From a virus: a stretch of DNA of 43,978 bases. Positions 34,420 through 40,715 of this stretch are shown here, piece after piece (within the stretch, counting starts at the first letter, position 1; every line of letters begins with the position of its first letter). The DNA is taken from the IMG/VR virus record IMGVR_UViG_3300032046_000057, positions 1-43,978 of that record; one strand, given 5' to 3'. A program made the position numbers and the translations under genes. Below the pieces are notes generated by a model. It saw only the letters and a program-made list of their open reading frames with translations. It had not been told where the DNA came from and did not search any database.

Positions 34420-35001
34420 TTACGCTCCAGGAGCCGAGACTTCAGATCCGCTGCTTGGAGGGCCCGGATTTGCGATGGTGATGGGGAGAGGCACATTGGA
34501 ATTCCTTTCTGCCATAGAGTCTAGTTGGGATGATTGTACAGTAATTAGCTCTTGCTGTCCAGCTTGGATTACTTGGTTATGGATGTTAAGTCTGAGCGAG
34601 TCTGGGGCGAACTGATTGATCACCTGGGTGGGCATGATGAGCTGAACAATTGTTTGTTGTGCAGTCAGTTGATCTGGAGCCGATTGGCCACGGCGTTTTG
34701 CCATATTGATTCGTGTGAGTGCATTCAGAACTTCTCCTGGTTTATACATCATCGGGAGAAGATTCCGCATTTTATCCAGGAGTTCATCCTCTAGGGAATC
34801 ATACTTTGCATCCCGTTCGGAGTGCGCTGAAAGATTCTTGAACCGAAGTTCTGCAACTTGAGCTGCGAATTCTGGGTCCGAGATAAGTTGCGAGATTCTG
34901 GATGGGGAAACTCCGACTGCCGAGGCAACTACTTCCGCGCCGAGTCCTTGACCTAGGAGAGCCAATGCGCGAGATTCTGTGGAAGTGTGGATGGAGGGCA
35001 T
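34420..35001 (-). CDS. Terminase small subunit-like HTH protein
   Basis: This 193-residue protein starts at the ATG at 35001, which has AGGAAAA upstream. A longer form from 35067 is unlikely because it would overlap the promoter region. Residues 10-45 read as a helix-turn-helix (ALALLGQGLGAEVVASAVGV, then SPSRISQLISDPEFAAQVAE). A Gln-rich helical middle and a Pro/Ser/Gly tail follow. First gene of the operon and adjacent to terL, so it is probably the packaging-site recognition subunit. Identification is by position and HTH. Confidence 0.75.
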   Translation of the reverse strand: MPSIHTSTESRALALLGQGLGAEVVASAVGVSPSRISQLISDPEFAAQVAELRFKNLSAHSERDAKYDSLEDELLDKMRNLLPMMYKPGEVLNALTRINMAKRRGQSAPDQLTAQQTIVQLIMPTQVINQFAPDSLRLNIHNQVIQAGQQELITVQSSQLDSMAERNSNVPLPITIANPGPPSSGSEVSAPGA

Positions 35002-35048
35002 ATGAATTTTTCCTAGAAAATTTTTGCAGGTGCTAACCTGATGGGAGA

Positions 35049-35058
35049 AGTATAGCAG
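35049..35058 (-). promoter_or_regulatory. Extended -10 promoter for late operon
   Basis: The minus strand reads TGCTATACT, a TGn-extended -10 with five of six -10 matches. The transcript would start about 40 bases upstream of the terminase small subunit ATG. Only a poor -35 is present, which an extended -10 can tolerate or which may indicate need for an activator. No phage RNA polymerase is encoded, so host enzyme must read it. Confidence 0.5.
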
Positions 35059-35103
35059 AACTTGCAATCTTTCGAGCTGGGGACAGGAGAGAGGGCAAAA
35101 AAG

Positions 35104-35155
35104 TTTAGGAAAATGGGTGGGGGTCTATAGGATATACAGCCCACAGAAACCTAAA
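35104..35155. promoter_or_regulatory. Nested inverted repeat, possible operator
   Basis: TTTAGG (35104-35109) pairs with CCTAAA (35150-35155) and GTGGG (35117-35121) with CCCAC (35140-35144). The centre, GTCTATAGGATATAC (35123-35137), is itself nearly symmetric. Three concentric inverted repeats between divergent promoters suggest a regulator-binding site. A transcript hairpin is the alternative. Confidence 0.4.
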
Positions 35156-35340
35156 AAGGCCCCAAGCCCCCCCCTGAATGAGAATGAGAATGGTTCGTAT
35201 TACGGTTTGGCTCACTACTGACTGATTGGTTAGTTAGTAAGTACTTGGGGGTTTGTAAGGTTCGCGTAAGTTTCAAGGCGCATTATCTAGTTCTATGTTA
35301 AACTTCACCCCTTGCACCTCCTGCACCTAAAGGAGCTGTC

Positions 35341-35538
35341 ATGTTTGATAAACTAACTCAGGAGATTGAGATGTACAAAGTATTCATCGTGTTGCCCAAC
35401 GGCCATACAATGCAAATTGGCTCATTTGATTATGCGGATAACGCACGGCAGGAGGCGGATTACCATAGGCAATTCTCAGGCTTGCATGGCGTGAAGTTTG
35501 AGGTTTGCTATTCGGGAAAAACGATCTACACCCGCTGA
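35341..35538 (+). CDS. Hypothetical small protein, first gene of early arm
   Basis: This 65-residue protein has AAAGGAG just upstream of ATG 35341. A second in-frame ATG at 35371 also has AGGAG, so a 55-residue form (MYKVFIVLPNGHTMQIG) is possible. The core reads as beta strands with DYADNARQEADYHRQF as a helix, a small alpha/beta unit. No family is recognised. As the first gene of the rightward arm it may act against host functions. Confidence 0.6.
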   Translation: MFDKLTQEIEMYKVFIVLPNGHTMQIGSFDYADNARQEADYHRQFSGLHGVKFEVCYSGKTIYTR

Positions 35539-35557
35539 TTCCAGCGCGATTTCTGCT

Positions 35558-35613
35558 GATAAGGTATTGAGAGATTCTAGATTCTCAGTATCTTATCGGA
35601 TGCAATCTGCATC
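35558..35613 (+). promoter_or_regulatory. Two-hairpin leader upstream of 35640 gene
   Basis: A 15-pair hairpin joins 35558-35572 to 35583-35597 with two G-U pairs that form only in the plus-strand RNA. A second 6-pair hairpin (GATGCA 35599-35604 with TGCATC 35608-35613) follows at once. No T-run follows, so it is not a standard terminator. It sits 27 bases ahead of the gene start with a GGAGATTCTAT ribosome-binding element between. It probably acts in RNA as a stabiliser or translation control. Confidence 0.5.
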
Positions 35614-35639
35614 GACCTTGTAATTCTGGAGATTCTATT

Positions 35640-36323
35640 ATGTCAGTCATCGGCAATCGTCACACTGTCACCCCGTTTATTTCTGGTGAGTCTAAGGCAC
35701 AGCATGGGCAAAGACTCGCGAAGGTTGGTTATAAGAGCACGAAAGACAAGGAGACAAAGAAGGAGATTCCGCCTAAGTTTCCCTCGATCTGTGTCTCTGT
35801 GCCTCAGATTCCGGCTGAGTTTTTGAGTGCGGATAACATCAAACGTCTGGCACCTTATATTGGTTCGATGCTTGAGGAAGCTCAGAATGGTGTGATTAGG
35901 TCGCTGTATGAGTCTTCTCAGGGTTCGCTCTCTGCTGTCTCTGATGATGATATTGGAATTGATGCAATCTGCGGGTATCTGGAGTCTCAGGCCAATGGTG
36001 ATAGATTGTCTGGGGATTCAATCGGTGCGTGGTTTGATACTGCGGCGCGCGATAATCTGACTGTCATCTTTGCGGATAAGCTGGGTTTTGATCTCTCGAC
36101 TCCTGAGCAGGAACAGACAGTGGCCAAACACTGCGGAATGTATCGGGCTCTCATGGTTTCTTTGAGCGGGAAAGAACTCGCACCTACGATCCAGCAGAAA
36201 CAGGCTATGCGAGTTGTTCTCCGAGTCTCTGAAGATGACTCAGTGATCGCACAGAAACTCACTGCGAAACTGGATCAATTGGATAAGAAACCAGATATGG
36301 AAGCACTGTTGCTGATTGATTGA
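35640..36323 (+). CDS. Unknown early protein, possible paralogue of 42979 product
   Basis: This 227-residue protein has GGAG nine bases ahead of its ATG. The N-terminal 40 residues are basic and polar. The rest is helical and acidic. No domain is recognised. Its layout resembles the 42979 product: an E-x-x-N-x-VIR motif (EEAQNGVIRSLYE against KEAMYNVIRGAVA), a Trp/Phe-bearing helix (SGDSIGAWFDTAARD against ITAESWAAFAADYV) and a similar end (LTAKLDQLDKKPDMEALLLI against LTKKLDTYMKADDPALLLQG). This suggests distant duplication. A hairpin leader precedes it and a terminator-like hairpin follows. Confidence 0.65.
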   Translation: MSVIGNRHTVTPFISGESKAQHGQRLAKVGYKSTKDKETKKEIPPKFPSICVSVPQIPAEFLSADNIKRLAPYIGSMLEEAQNGVIRSLYESSQGSLSAVSDDDIGIDAICGYLESQANGDRLSGDSIGAWFDTAARDNLTVIFADKLGFDLSTPEQEQTVAKHCGMYRALMVSLSGKELAPTIQQKQAMRVVLRVSEDDSVIAQKLTAKLDQLDKKPDMEALLLID

Positions 36324-36337
36324 TCCTGAGCTAGATT

Positions 36338-36364
36338 CTCCCTGGATAGATTCCGGGGAGGTTT
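36338..36364 (+). terminator. Terminator-like hairpin after 35640 gene
   Basis: CTCCCTGG (36338-36345) pairs with CCGGGGAG (36353-36360), eight pairs with one G-U, followed by GTTT. The T-tract is short, so it is a moderate terminator. Confidence 0.5.
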
Positions 36365-36723
36365 AGTTAGATAGTTCTGTTTTAGTTTCCAGTTCTATCT
36401 AACTAGACCGTAAAAATCACAGTCTGCCAGACCGCTAGACCGCCAGACTGTTCAAAATTCCCATAGGCCATATGAGCCCCTATTTTGCCCCCTCATGCGT
36501 GTATATATCTTTTATACCTCTATATATCTATTTATATATCCCTCCCTATGTATAAGATTAAATTTTTAGTGGGGGTAGGTTTATACCCTAAGACTAGAGT
36601 TATAGTTACATACCTATAGATACCATAACAAGTAATATCTAACTTAGCTCTAGGGCAGGGGTTGACACGGCAGGCCCATAGGCGTACCCTGATTTTGGGC
36701 GGTCTGACAGTCTAGCAGTCTAG
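36364..36723. other. Candidate replication origin with inverted iteron arrays
   Basis: This gene-free stretch of 446 bases (36324-36769) contains, in order: a perfect 11-pair inverted repeat TAGTTAGATAG / CTATCTAACTA (36364-36374, 36395-36405); a CTAGACCG unit (36403-36410); three tandem 8-bp units CCAGACCG, CTAGACCG, CCAGACTG (36427-36450); CCCATAGGC (36460-36468) leading to CCCCTATTTTG; an AT-rich core with repeated TATATAT (about 36500-36660); CCCATAGGC again (36675-36683) leading to CCCTGATTTTG; and three inverted 8-bp units CGGTCTGA, CAGTCTAG, CAGTCTAG (36700-36723). Consensus unit CYAGACYG. Iterons around an AT-rich core are classic for origins. A regulatory site is the alternative. Confidence 0.55.
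36662..36690 (+). promoter_or_regulatory. Sigma70 promoter inside iteron region
   Basis: TTGACA (36662-36667), a 17-base spacer, then TACCCT (36685-36690): consensus -35, three of six at -10. The spacer contains the second CCCATAGGC copy, and the right iteron array begins 10 bases downstream, around +3. A protein bound there would repress it. It would read the 36770 gene and the following small genes. Confidence 0.5.
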
Positions 36724-36769
36724 TTTCCCGTCCATTCTTTTCAATCTCAATTTATGAAAGTTTCATCTT

Positions 36770-36982
36770 ATGCATATTGAATTACGTCTTAATCCTGCCG
36801 GATATATTGAGTATCGGGTTGTCGGTGGGTTTAACCATGCATCTTGCCAATGGAAACCATCTAGAGATATGGCTCCAGTAGATAAATTGGTAGCTGATAC
36901 CGGCATGGAAATTGTGACGCGAGAATACTGGGAGAGTATGAAAGGAACTAAGGGAATGAAACCTCCGAAGAAGAAAGGATAG
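36770..36982 (+). CDS. Hypothetical small basic protein
   Basis: This 70-residue protein opens MHIELRLNPAGYIEYRVVGG, a beta hairpin, followed by a helix and a Lys/Pro-rich tail (KPPKKKG). No Shine-Dalgarno is seen. An eight-codon ORF (36754) lies just ahead, overlapping its start. The opening recalls DUF2997-like small proteins, a weak similarity. It is the first gene after the origin-like region and its promoter. Confidence 0.5.
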   Translation: MHIELRLNPAGYIEYRVVGGFNHASCQWKPSRDMAPVDKLVADTGMEIVTREYWESMKGTKGMKPPKKKG

Positions 36983-36994
36983 AAGGAGAATTCT

Positions 36995-37063
36995 AGGGGA
37001 ATTGAATCTCCCCTTATAATCAGATTATTGAATCATAATTCTGTGCTCCCGTAGTCTGATTAT
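36995..37063 (+). promoter_or_regulatory. Hairpin leader / weak terminator before 37084 gene
   Basis: AGGGGA (36995-37000) pairs with TCCCCT (37009-37014), then TTATAAT follows, a weak terminator. Next, ATAATCAGA (37016-37024) pairs with TCTGATTAT (37055-37063), enclosing ATTAT/ATAAT (37024-37028, 37035-37039). The exact TATAAT at 37015-37020 has no matching -35. The block ends four bases before GGAGATTCTAT, the same element that precedes the 35640 gene. Confidence 0.4.
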
Positions 37064-37083
37064 CACTGGAGATTCTATCTATC

Positions 37084-37278
37084 ATGGCCGAACAATCTAA
37101 GCCCTCTAAGCCCTCTAAGCCACTTCAATTCTCTGCTATGCTCTGTGATCTAAACAATCCCACATGCTATGATGATCCTTTCTATGTATCAGGAACTGCC
37201 GAAGCATTGACACAATGGCTTAAAACTCTACCTGCGGGTGCTGTAATTGAGGTAATCGTAAAACCCGCTGAAGAATAA
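37084..37278 (+). CDS. Hypothetical small protein with SKP repeats
   Basis: This 64-residue protein has an N-terminus holding three SKP units encoded by a 9-bp tandem repeat (TCTAAGCCC, 37096-37122). The remainder (FYVSGTAEALTQWLKTLPAG, AVIEVIVKPAEE) looks like a small alpha/beta unit. GGAG precedes the ATG by 12 bases. Function unknown. Confidence 0.55.
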   Translation: MAEQSKPSKPSKPLQFSAMLCDLNNPTCYDDPFYVSGTAEALTQWLKTLPAGAVIEVIVKPAEE

Positions 37279-37289
37279 GGAATCTAATC

Positions 37290-37502
37290 ATGCCAAGACT
37301 CACTCATGAACAACATTCTACCCAGACATCCGCAGCGATTCATGCGGAATCTGAGCTAAATCAGACTGTCACGAACCAATGTAATGGCTACGTCATCGAA
37401 TCAACCGGAGAATCTCCCCATACAAAGCACATAGTCTATTTCTTCTATCCTGATGGCTCAAATTCATCTTTCGATGGCAAGGAGTGGAAACATTATCTCT
37501 GA
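37290..37502 (+). CDS. Hypothetical small protein
   Basis: This 70-residue protein has a polar His/Gln/Thr-rich N-terminus and a beta-like C-terminus (HIVYFFYPDGSNSSFDG, EWKHYL). AAGGAATC lies 8 bases or so ahead of the ATG. A strong terminator follows (37533-37562), so it ends a small transcription unit. Confidence 0.5.
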   Translation: MPRLTHEQHSTQTSAAIHAESELNQTVTNQCNGYVIESTGESPHTKHIVYFFYPDGSNSSFDGKEWKHYL

Positions 37503-37532
37503 TTTTAACTGAGAATCTATTCTCCCTCTTAT

Positions 37533-37562
37533 CCCCAGGACTCTAACAGTTCCTGGGGTTTT
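37533..37562 (+). terminator. Rho-independent terminator
   Basis: CCCCAGGA (37533-37540) pairs perfectly with TCCTGGGG (37551-37558) around a 10-base loop, followed by TTTT (37559-37562). It closes the 36770-37502 unit. The downstream genes therefore need read-through or an unrecognised promoter. Confidence 0.9.
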
Positions 37563-37588
37563 CCCGTTTCTGGAGCTAACATCCTATC

Positions 37589-37975
37589 ATGGCTAAAAAA
37601 TACCGCCCATACTTCACTCTCACTGAACTAAAAATCATTCAAGGTTCTCTCTCTTCTTCCCAGAATCTAGGCCATGTTTCCCTCATCAATTACCTATCTA
37701 AATACATCACTGATATAGAATCAGGATATAGGAAGGAGAATATGAGCCTGAAACCTGATCTCCTAGAATCTCTCACAGAATCATCTTCCCCGTCTGTCTC
37801 TCAATCTGACAAAGATAAAGAATTAGATCTTCTCACCAGATATCGTACAGGATATTTCTCCGGCATGACTCCAGCGGAAATCTCTCAAGTGAACCAACTG
37901 AGATATGAGAATGGTCTCATGACAAAAGAACAAGAAGAAGAATATGAGTCTTCTCTGTTCTCCCTGAAATCTTAA
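37589..37975 (+). CDS. Hypothetical early protein
   Basis: This 128-residue protein starts MAKKYRPYFTLTELKIIQGS and continues with LINYLSKYITDIESGYRKEN, a helical unit seen in many small phage proteins of unknown function. The C-terminal half is Ser-rich then acidic (MTKEQEEEYESSLFSLK). GGAGC lies 16 bases before the ATG, rather far. Confidence 0.6.
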   Translation: MAKKYRPYFTLTELKIIQGSLSSSQNLGHVSLINYLSKYITDIESGYRKENMSLKPDLLESLTESSSPSVSQSDKDKELDLLTRYRTGYFSGMTPAEISQVNQLRYENGLMTKEQEEEYESSLFSLKS

Positions 37976-37990
37976 CCTTGGAATCAAATC

Positions 37991-38236
37991 ATGACTTTCC
38001 CTATCATTTCCAAATCTGCTCCACCTTATCCCCCAATCTCCCTCACCTATCCCAATATTTTCATTCTCGCAACCCAGGCACCAGATGAAGATTTAGCTTA
38101 CTGGCCTGATCCTGCAATCACATCACATGCTCAATTTAATCTCATTTATATGCACAACATCTATCCTGAGCATCCAATGGATTTTACAGAAATGAGAATG
38201 GTTCTCCTCTTTGCGTACTATTTCACAACTTGGTAA
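37991..38236 (+). CDS. Hypothetical small protein
   Basis: This 81-residue protein has a Pro/Ile-rich N-terminus (PIISKSAPPYPPISLTYPN), a middle with APDEDLAYWPDPAI and a hydrophobic end (MVLLFAYYFTTW). No family is recognised. Weak GGAATC before the ATG. It sits 15 bases after the previous gene, in the early cluster. Confidence 0.5.
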   Translation: MTFPIISKSAPPYPPISLTYPNIFILATQAPDEDLAYWPDPAITSHAQFNLIYMHNIYPEHPMDFTEMRMVLLFAYYFTTW

Positions 38237-38250
38237 GGAATTATCCCATC

Positions 38251-38379
38251 ATGAAACTTTCCCCTGAAACCAAAGAACTCCTATTTGTTCTCCTCGCAAT
38301 TCTGCTAGTCTGTCTGTGCTATCTTCTAGGAGCCTATCTAGATACAATCTCAGCTCAAACACTACGCTCACTCGCCTGA
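38251..38379 (+). CDS. 42-residue single-span membrane protein
   Basis: The ORF runs from ATG 38251 to TGA 38377-38379, with AAGGA 11 bases upstream. After a polar start (MKLSPETKEL), residues 11-30 form a clear transmembrane helix (LFVLLAILLVCLCYLLGAYL). A short tail follows. It fills the gap between the 37991 and 38407 genes and reads in the same direction. It is the third sub-60-residue membrane gene in the early arm. Function unknown. Confidence 0.65.
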   Translation: MKLSPETKELLFVLLAILLVCLCYLLGAYLDTISAQTLRSLA

Positions 38380-38406
38380 TCATCAATCTAGATTCTAGGA
38401 TTCTAT

Positions 38407-39423
38407 ATGAAAATACTCTGTTCCCTCTCCTCTCTCGAATTTTCCTGCGAACATTTCCCAGGATCTCTCTATTCGAGAGAAACCAGCCATCCCGTCTTTT
38501 CTCTCCCCCAGAAGAAACTTCTCTCATATCTCCACAAATGGTCATCCGGGGAACTAACCTCAATTGACTCTTATCTCTTATTTCTCGCACTTCTCAATTC
38601 CAGCGATCTTGTCCAGTTCAGAGTCCCAGCGATTCGCACAGAACGAACAGCTAGCATCATCGCTCAAAACATGGAGGATCTGGCCAAAACTGTAATCAAA
38701 CTCAATACAGTAACTGTCCCAGGTAAAATCTTCCCTCACTTTGTAATCTCCCAGGACACCAAAACATTAGATAATGTCCACTACTGGATCGAGAACTGGA
38801 AAGATTCCTACTCCGACTTCCAGGCAGGAGTCCTAACTGATCTTGAAGGTAGAGATGAATGGAAGAAACTAGCTAATCGAGAAGCTGCACTAGAAAGACT
38901 GATTAAGAATCCTCATCGCCCATTATCTGATTATGCTTCCCAGATTGCAGAGTGGGCTTCAGTTGCAGGATCTTTCCCTCAAGGTACAGTTCCATCTCCT
39001 TTCACAGGGCTCCAGATCCCTCTAGCAGATTACTGGAAATTCATCATAATCAAATCCAGCACAGAATCTGCTCTCTATTCCATCCCTAAAACAGACCTAG
39101 AGGATCTCCTAGAACACTGTGAAACTCACATATCTATCGGAACCATCTTCTCCAACGCCCTATTCAAAATCCTCCGTAATGCCCTGCAGAAACAGCGTAA
39201 TTTCATCGGACTAGGAGATAAAGATATCGGGCGAGTCAGGATCGGAGATTTCACAATTCTAGATCCAGATGCCTCAACTGAAGACGCAAATATGGCAGCA
39301 ATTATTGCCTCAGCTCCAGAATCTCTCCCAACTCCAGATCAATATAGAACTAAATTCGAGTACATGAAAGCGAAGTTAAGGTGGGACATGAATCTGAAGC
39401 ATAAGAGGAAGGAAGGAGTTTAA
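38407..39423 (+). CDS. Conserved-looking phage protein of unknown function
   Basis: This 338-residue protein opens MKILCSLSSLEFSCEHFPGS, with Cys5 and Cys14. It continues as a helical protein with several Trp residues (NVHYWIENWKDSYSDFQ, ADYWKFIIIKSS). The C-terminal region contains KDIGRVRIGDFTILDPD and a basic tail (KAKLRWDMNLKHKRKEG). I recognise no catalytic motif or domain. It is the longest unknown gene of the early arm and lies upstream of the repair and helicase genes. Ribosome-binding site is poor (TAGGATTCTAT). Confidence 0.7.
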   Translation: MKILCSLSSLEFSCEHFPGSLYSRETSHPVFSLPQKKLLSYLHKWSSGELTSIDSYLLFLALLNSSDLVQFRVPAIRTERTASIIAQNMEDLAKTVIKLNTVTVPGKIFPHFVISQDTKTLDNVHYWIENWKDSYSDFQAGVLTDLEGRDEWKKLANREAALERLIKNPHRPLSDYASQIAEWASVAGSFPQGTVPSPFTGLQIPLADYWKFIIIKSSTESALYSIPKTDLEDLLEHCETHISIGTIFSNALFKILRNALQKQRNFIGLGDKDIGRVRIGDFTILDPDASTEDANMAAIIASAPESLPTPDQYRTKFEYMKAKLRWDMNLKHKRKEGV

Positions 39424-39426
39424 ATC

Positions 39427-39663
39427 ATGTTGATGACTTTTATAGTTCGTTCTTCAGACCGGCCAGATTCCACGCCAAAGCTTCACTGTAATTTCTCCGA
39501 CACCCATTTTTTTTCCTCTCTTCTAGAAGCTAACCCAAAAGTAATTGAGTACAAACTGGTGGAGGCTACAGAAGTATATCTAACTCTACCAAACACTTCT
39601 ATCTCTCCCCGCAAACTCGTAACCCAGTTTAATTACTCAAAAGAGAGGAGTCCTAAATCATGA
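39427..39663 (+). CDS. Hypothetical small protein
   Basis: This 78-residue protein starts 4 bases after the previous stop, and a GGAAGGAG site (39410-39417) lies 10 bases ahead. The sequence looks beta-rich (VIEYKLVEATEVYLTLPNTS). The end overlaps the next gene as ATGA. Unknown function. Confidence 0.55.
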   Translation: MLMTFIVRSSDRPDSTPKLHCNFSDTHFFSSLLEANPKVIEYKLVEATEVYLTLPNTSISPRKLVTQFNYSKERSPKS

Positions 39664-39935
39664 ATCATTCTGTTCTCACATCATCCTTCTCTGTTCCTCC
39701 ATCTTTTCGCCCTCTCCTCCAGAAAAACTATCTTCTCCACTGGTCCGGAGATTATTTCCTAGATCTATACTACTCTCACTCCGGTAGAATCACCCATCAA
39801 GATACAATCTATCAAATCATCTTTGATCCAGAACAAGGTGAGCGAACTGTTCTCTCTTGCCCGAAAGTTGCTCTATCTTTCCGTTCTGTAGATGGTGAAA
39901 CAGGTTTCGTAATTGTCCGAGGAGTTATAGCATGA
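39660..39935 (+). CDS. Hypothetical small protein
   Basis: This 91-residue beta-rich protein (NYLLHWSGDYFLDLYYSHSG, ERTVLSCPKVALSFRSVDGE) has ATGA overlaps at both ends, which place it firmly in a translationally coupled run. GAGAGGAG lies upstream. No family is recognised. Confidence 0.55.
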   Translation: MNHSVLTSSFSVPPSFRPLLQKNYLLHWSGDYFLDLYYSHSGRITHQDTIYQIIFDPEQGERTVLSCPKVALSFRSVDGETGFVIVRGVIA

Positions 39936-40123
39936 ATTCTCTACCAACTAAACCACATTTCAAACTTCGCCCTAAGTGGAAAGCAGACTTAGAATTCTAC
40001 TATAGAGTAACTTCAGTTTCAGGGTACCCTCTAAACGGGTTCACGATGTGTAAAATAGGGCATATTCATATCCTCTATAATCGTCGCACAGATCAATATT
40101 ATTATGCATTTGGGAGATCCTAA
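39932..40123 (+). CDS. Hypothetical small basic protein
   Basis: This 63-residue Tyr- and Arg-rich protein (FKLRPKWKADLEFYYRVTS, LYNRRTDQYYYAFGRS) has CGAGGAG ahead of the ATG. The stop overlaps the next start as TAATG. It looks like a small beta domain. Unknown function. Confidence 0.55.
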   Translation: MNSLPTKPHFKLRPKWKADLEFYYRVTSVSGYPLNGFTMCKIGHIHILYNRRTDQYYYAFGRS

Positions 40124-40644
40124 TGAACATATTTGTCCTTTCTCCCCATACACAAGAAGCAGCAGCTTATCATTGTGACCAGCACATACATAAGATGATC
40201 CTGGAATCAGCTCAGATGCTATCTACCGCTGCTCTCAAACATCTACCAGAATCGTCCCATAAATACTTCTACAAACCAACCCATCAGAATCATCCCTGCA
40301 CTCTCTGGCTCCTAGAATCAGTATCTAACTGTAACTGGCTCATGGATCTTTGCATAAATCTTGAAGGAATCAGATTCTCTTTGAACCATCCAACTCATGC
40401 ATCAATGGACATAATCAAATGTTTCGCAGATTATTCTTTTGAGCTAGATCTGGATTCCCCGACACCTTTCACCTTCGCTGGCCCAGCTTTCATCAAGCTA
40501 GATAATCTCCGGTATCCAGATGTCTCCTCTAAATACCAAGAATACTATCGGTATAAGCATCGCCAATGGGTACTTGACAAGGGGCGCGGAATGAGTTATA
40601 AAGGACGTCCTGTGCCATATTTCATGAAGGATATAATTGTATGA
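40123..40644 (+). CDS. Pyrimidine-dimer glycosylase-like (DenV / Pyr_excise) protein
   Basis: This 173-residue protein begins MNIFVLSPHTQEAAAYHCDQHIHKMILESAQML, shown here in pieces: CDQHIHKMILESAQML near residues 18-33, then FYKPTHQNHPCTLWL and CNWLMDLC. The order D-H-hKM-ES-Q-L, KPTH-NHPC-W and N-W-L matches a phage family often named pyrimidine-dimer DNA glycosylase, related to T4 DenV, which cuts at UV photoproducts. Catalytic assignment here is by family resemblance only. Its stop overlaps a 20-codon ORF next to the HNH gene. Confidence 0.65.
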   Translation: MNIFVLSPHTQEAAAYHCDQHIHKMILESAQMLSTAALKHLPESSHKYFYKPTHQNHPCTLWLLESVSNCNWLMDLCINLEGIRFSLNHPTHASMDIIKCFADYSFELDLDSPTPFTFAGPAFIKLDNLRYPDVSSKYQEYYRYKHRQWVLDKGRGMSYKGRPVPYFMKDIIV

Positions 40645-40703
40645 CCTCCACCTGTCCCCAATACGGTAAAACAACCAGACAGCTTACACTGAAGCCTCTT
40701 TAA
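40641..40703 (+). CDS. 20-codon ORF, possible remnant beside HNH insertion
   Basis: The ORF from ATG 40641 (ATGA overlap with the previous stop) reads MTSTCPQYGKTTRQLTLKPL and stops at 40701-40703, 13 bases before the HNH gene. The ATGA coupling is like that of real genes in this run, but the product is very short. It may be the start of a gene cut by the HNH insertion, possibly the original N-terminus of the helicase, or an independent peptide. Confidence 0.35.
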   Translation: MTSTCPQYGKTTRQLTLKPL

Positions 40704-40715
40704 CTAGGAGGTTAT

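Larger units (their letters stand above)
35002..35340. promoter_or_regulatory. Divergent intergenic control region
   Basis: These 339 bases have no convincing gene and separate the two arms. Leftward, a promoter with extended -10 is visible (35049-35058). Rightward, the best candidate is TTTCAA, 17 bases, TATGTT (35273-35301), a weak match. In between lie a nested inverted repeat (35104-35155), a run of C residues (35166-35174), a GAATGA-type hexamer repeat (35176-35193) and an irregular run of TTAGT-like repeats (35211-35243). AAAGGAG precedes the 35341 start. Confidence 0.6.

Noticed and set aside
35123-35137. T7-like promoter core (CTATAG)
   Set aside because: Only six bases resemble a T7-type promoter, it occurs once, and no phage RNA polymerase is encoded in the window.
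36427-36723. CRISPR array
   Set aside because: Repeat units are 8 bp, directly tandem and without spacers. They fit iterons, not CRISPR repeats.
38249-38590. Minus-strand ORF of 113 codons opposite the 38251 and 38407 genes
   Set aside because: It is Arg-rich antisense to a good transmembrane ORF and to the start of the 338-residue gene, against the direction of all neighbours, with no ribosome-binding site.
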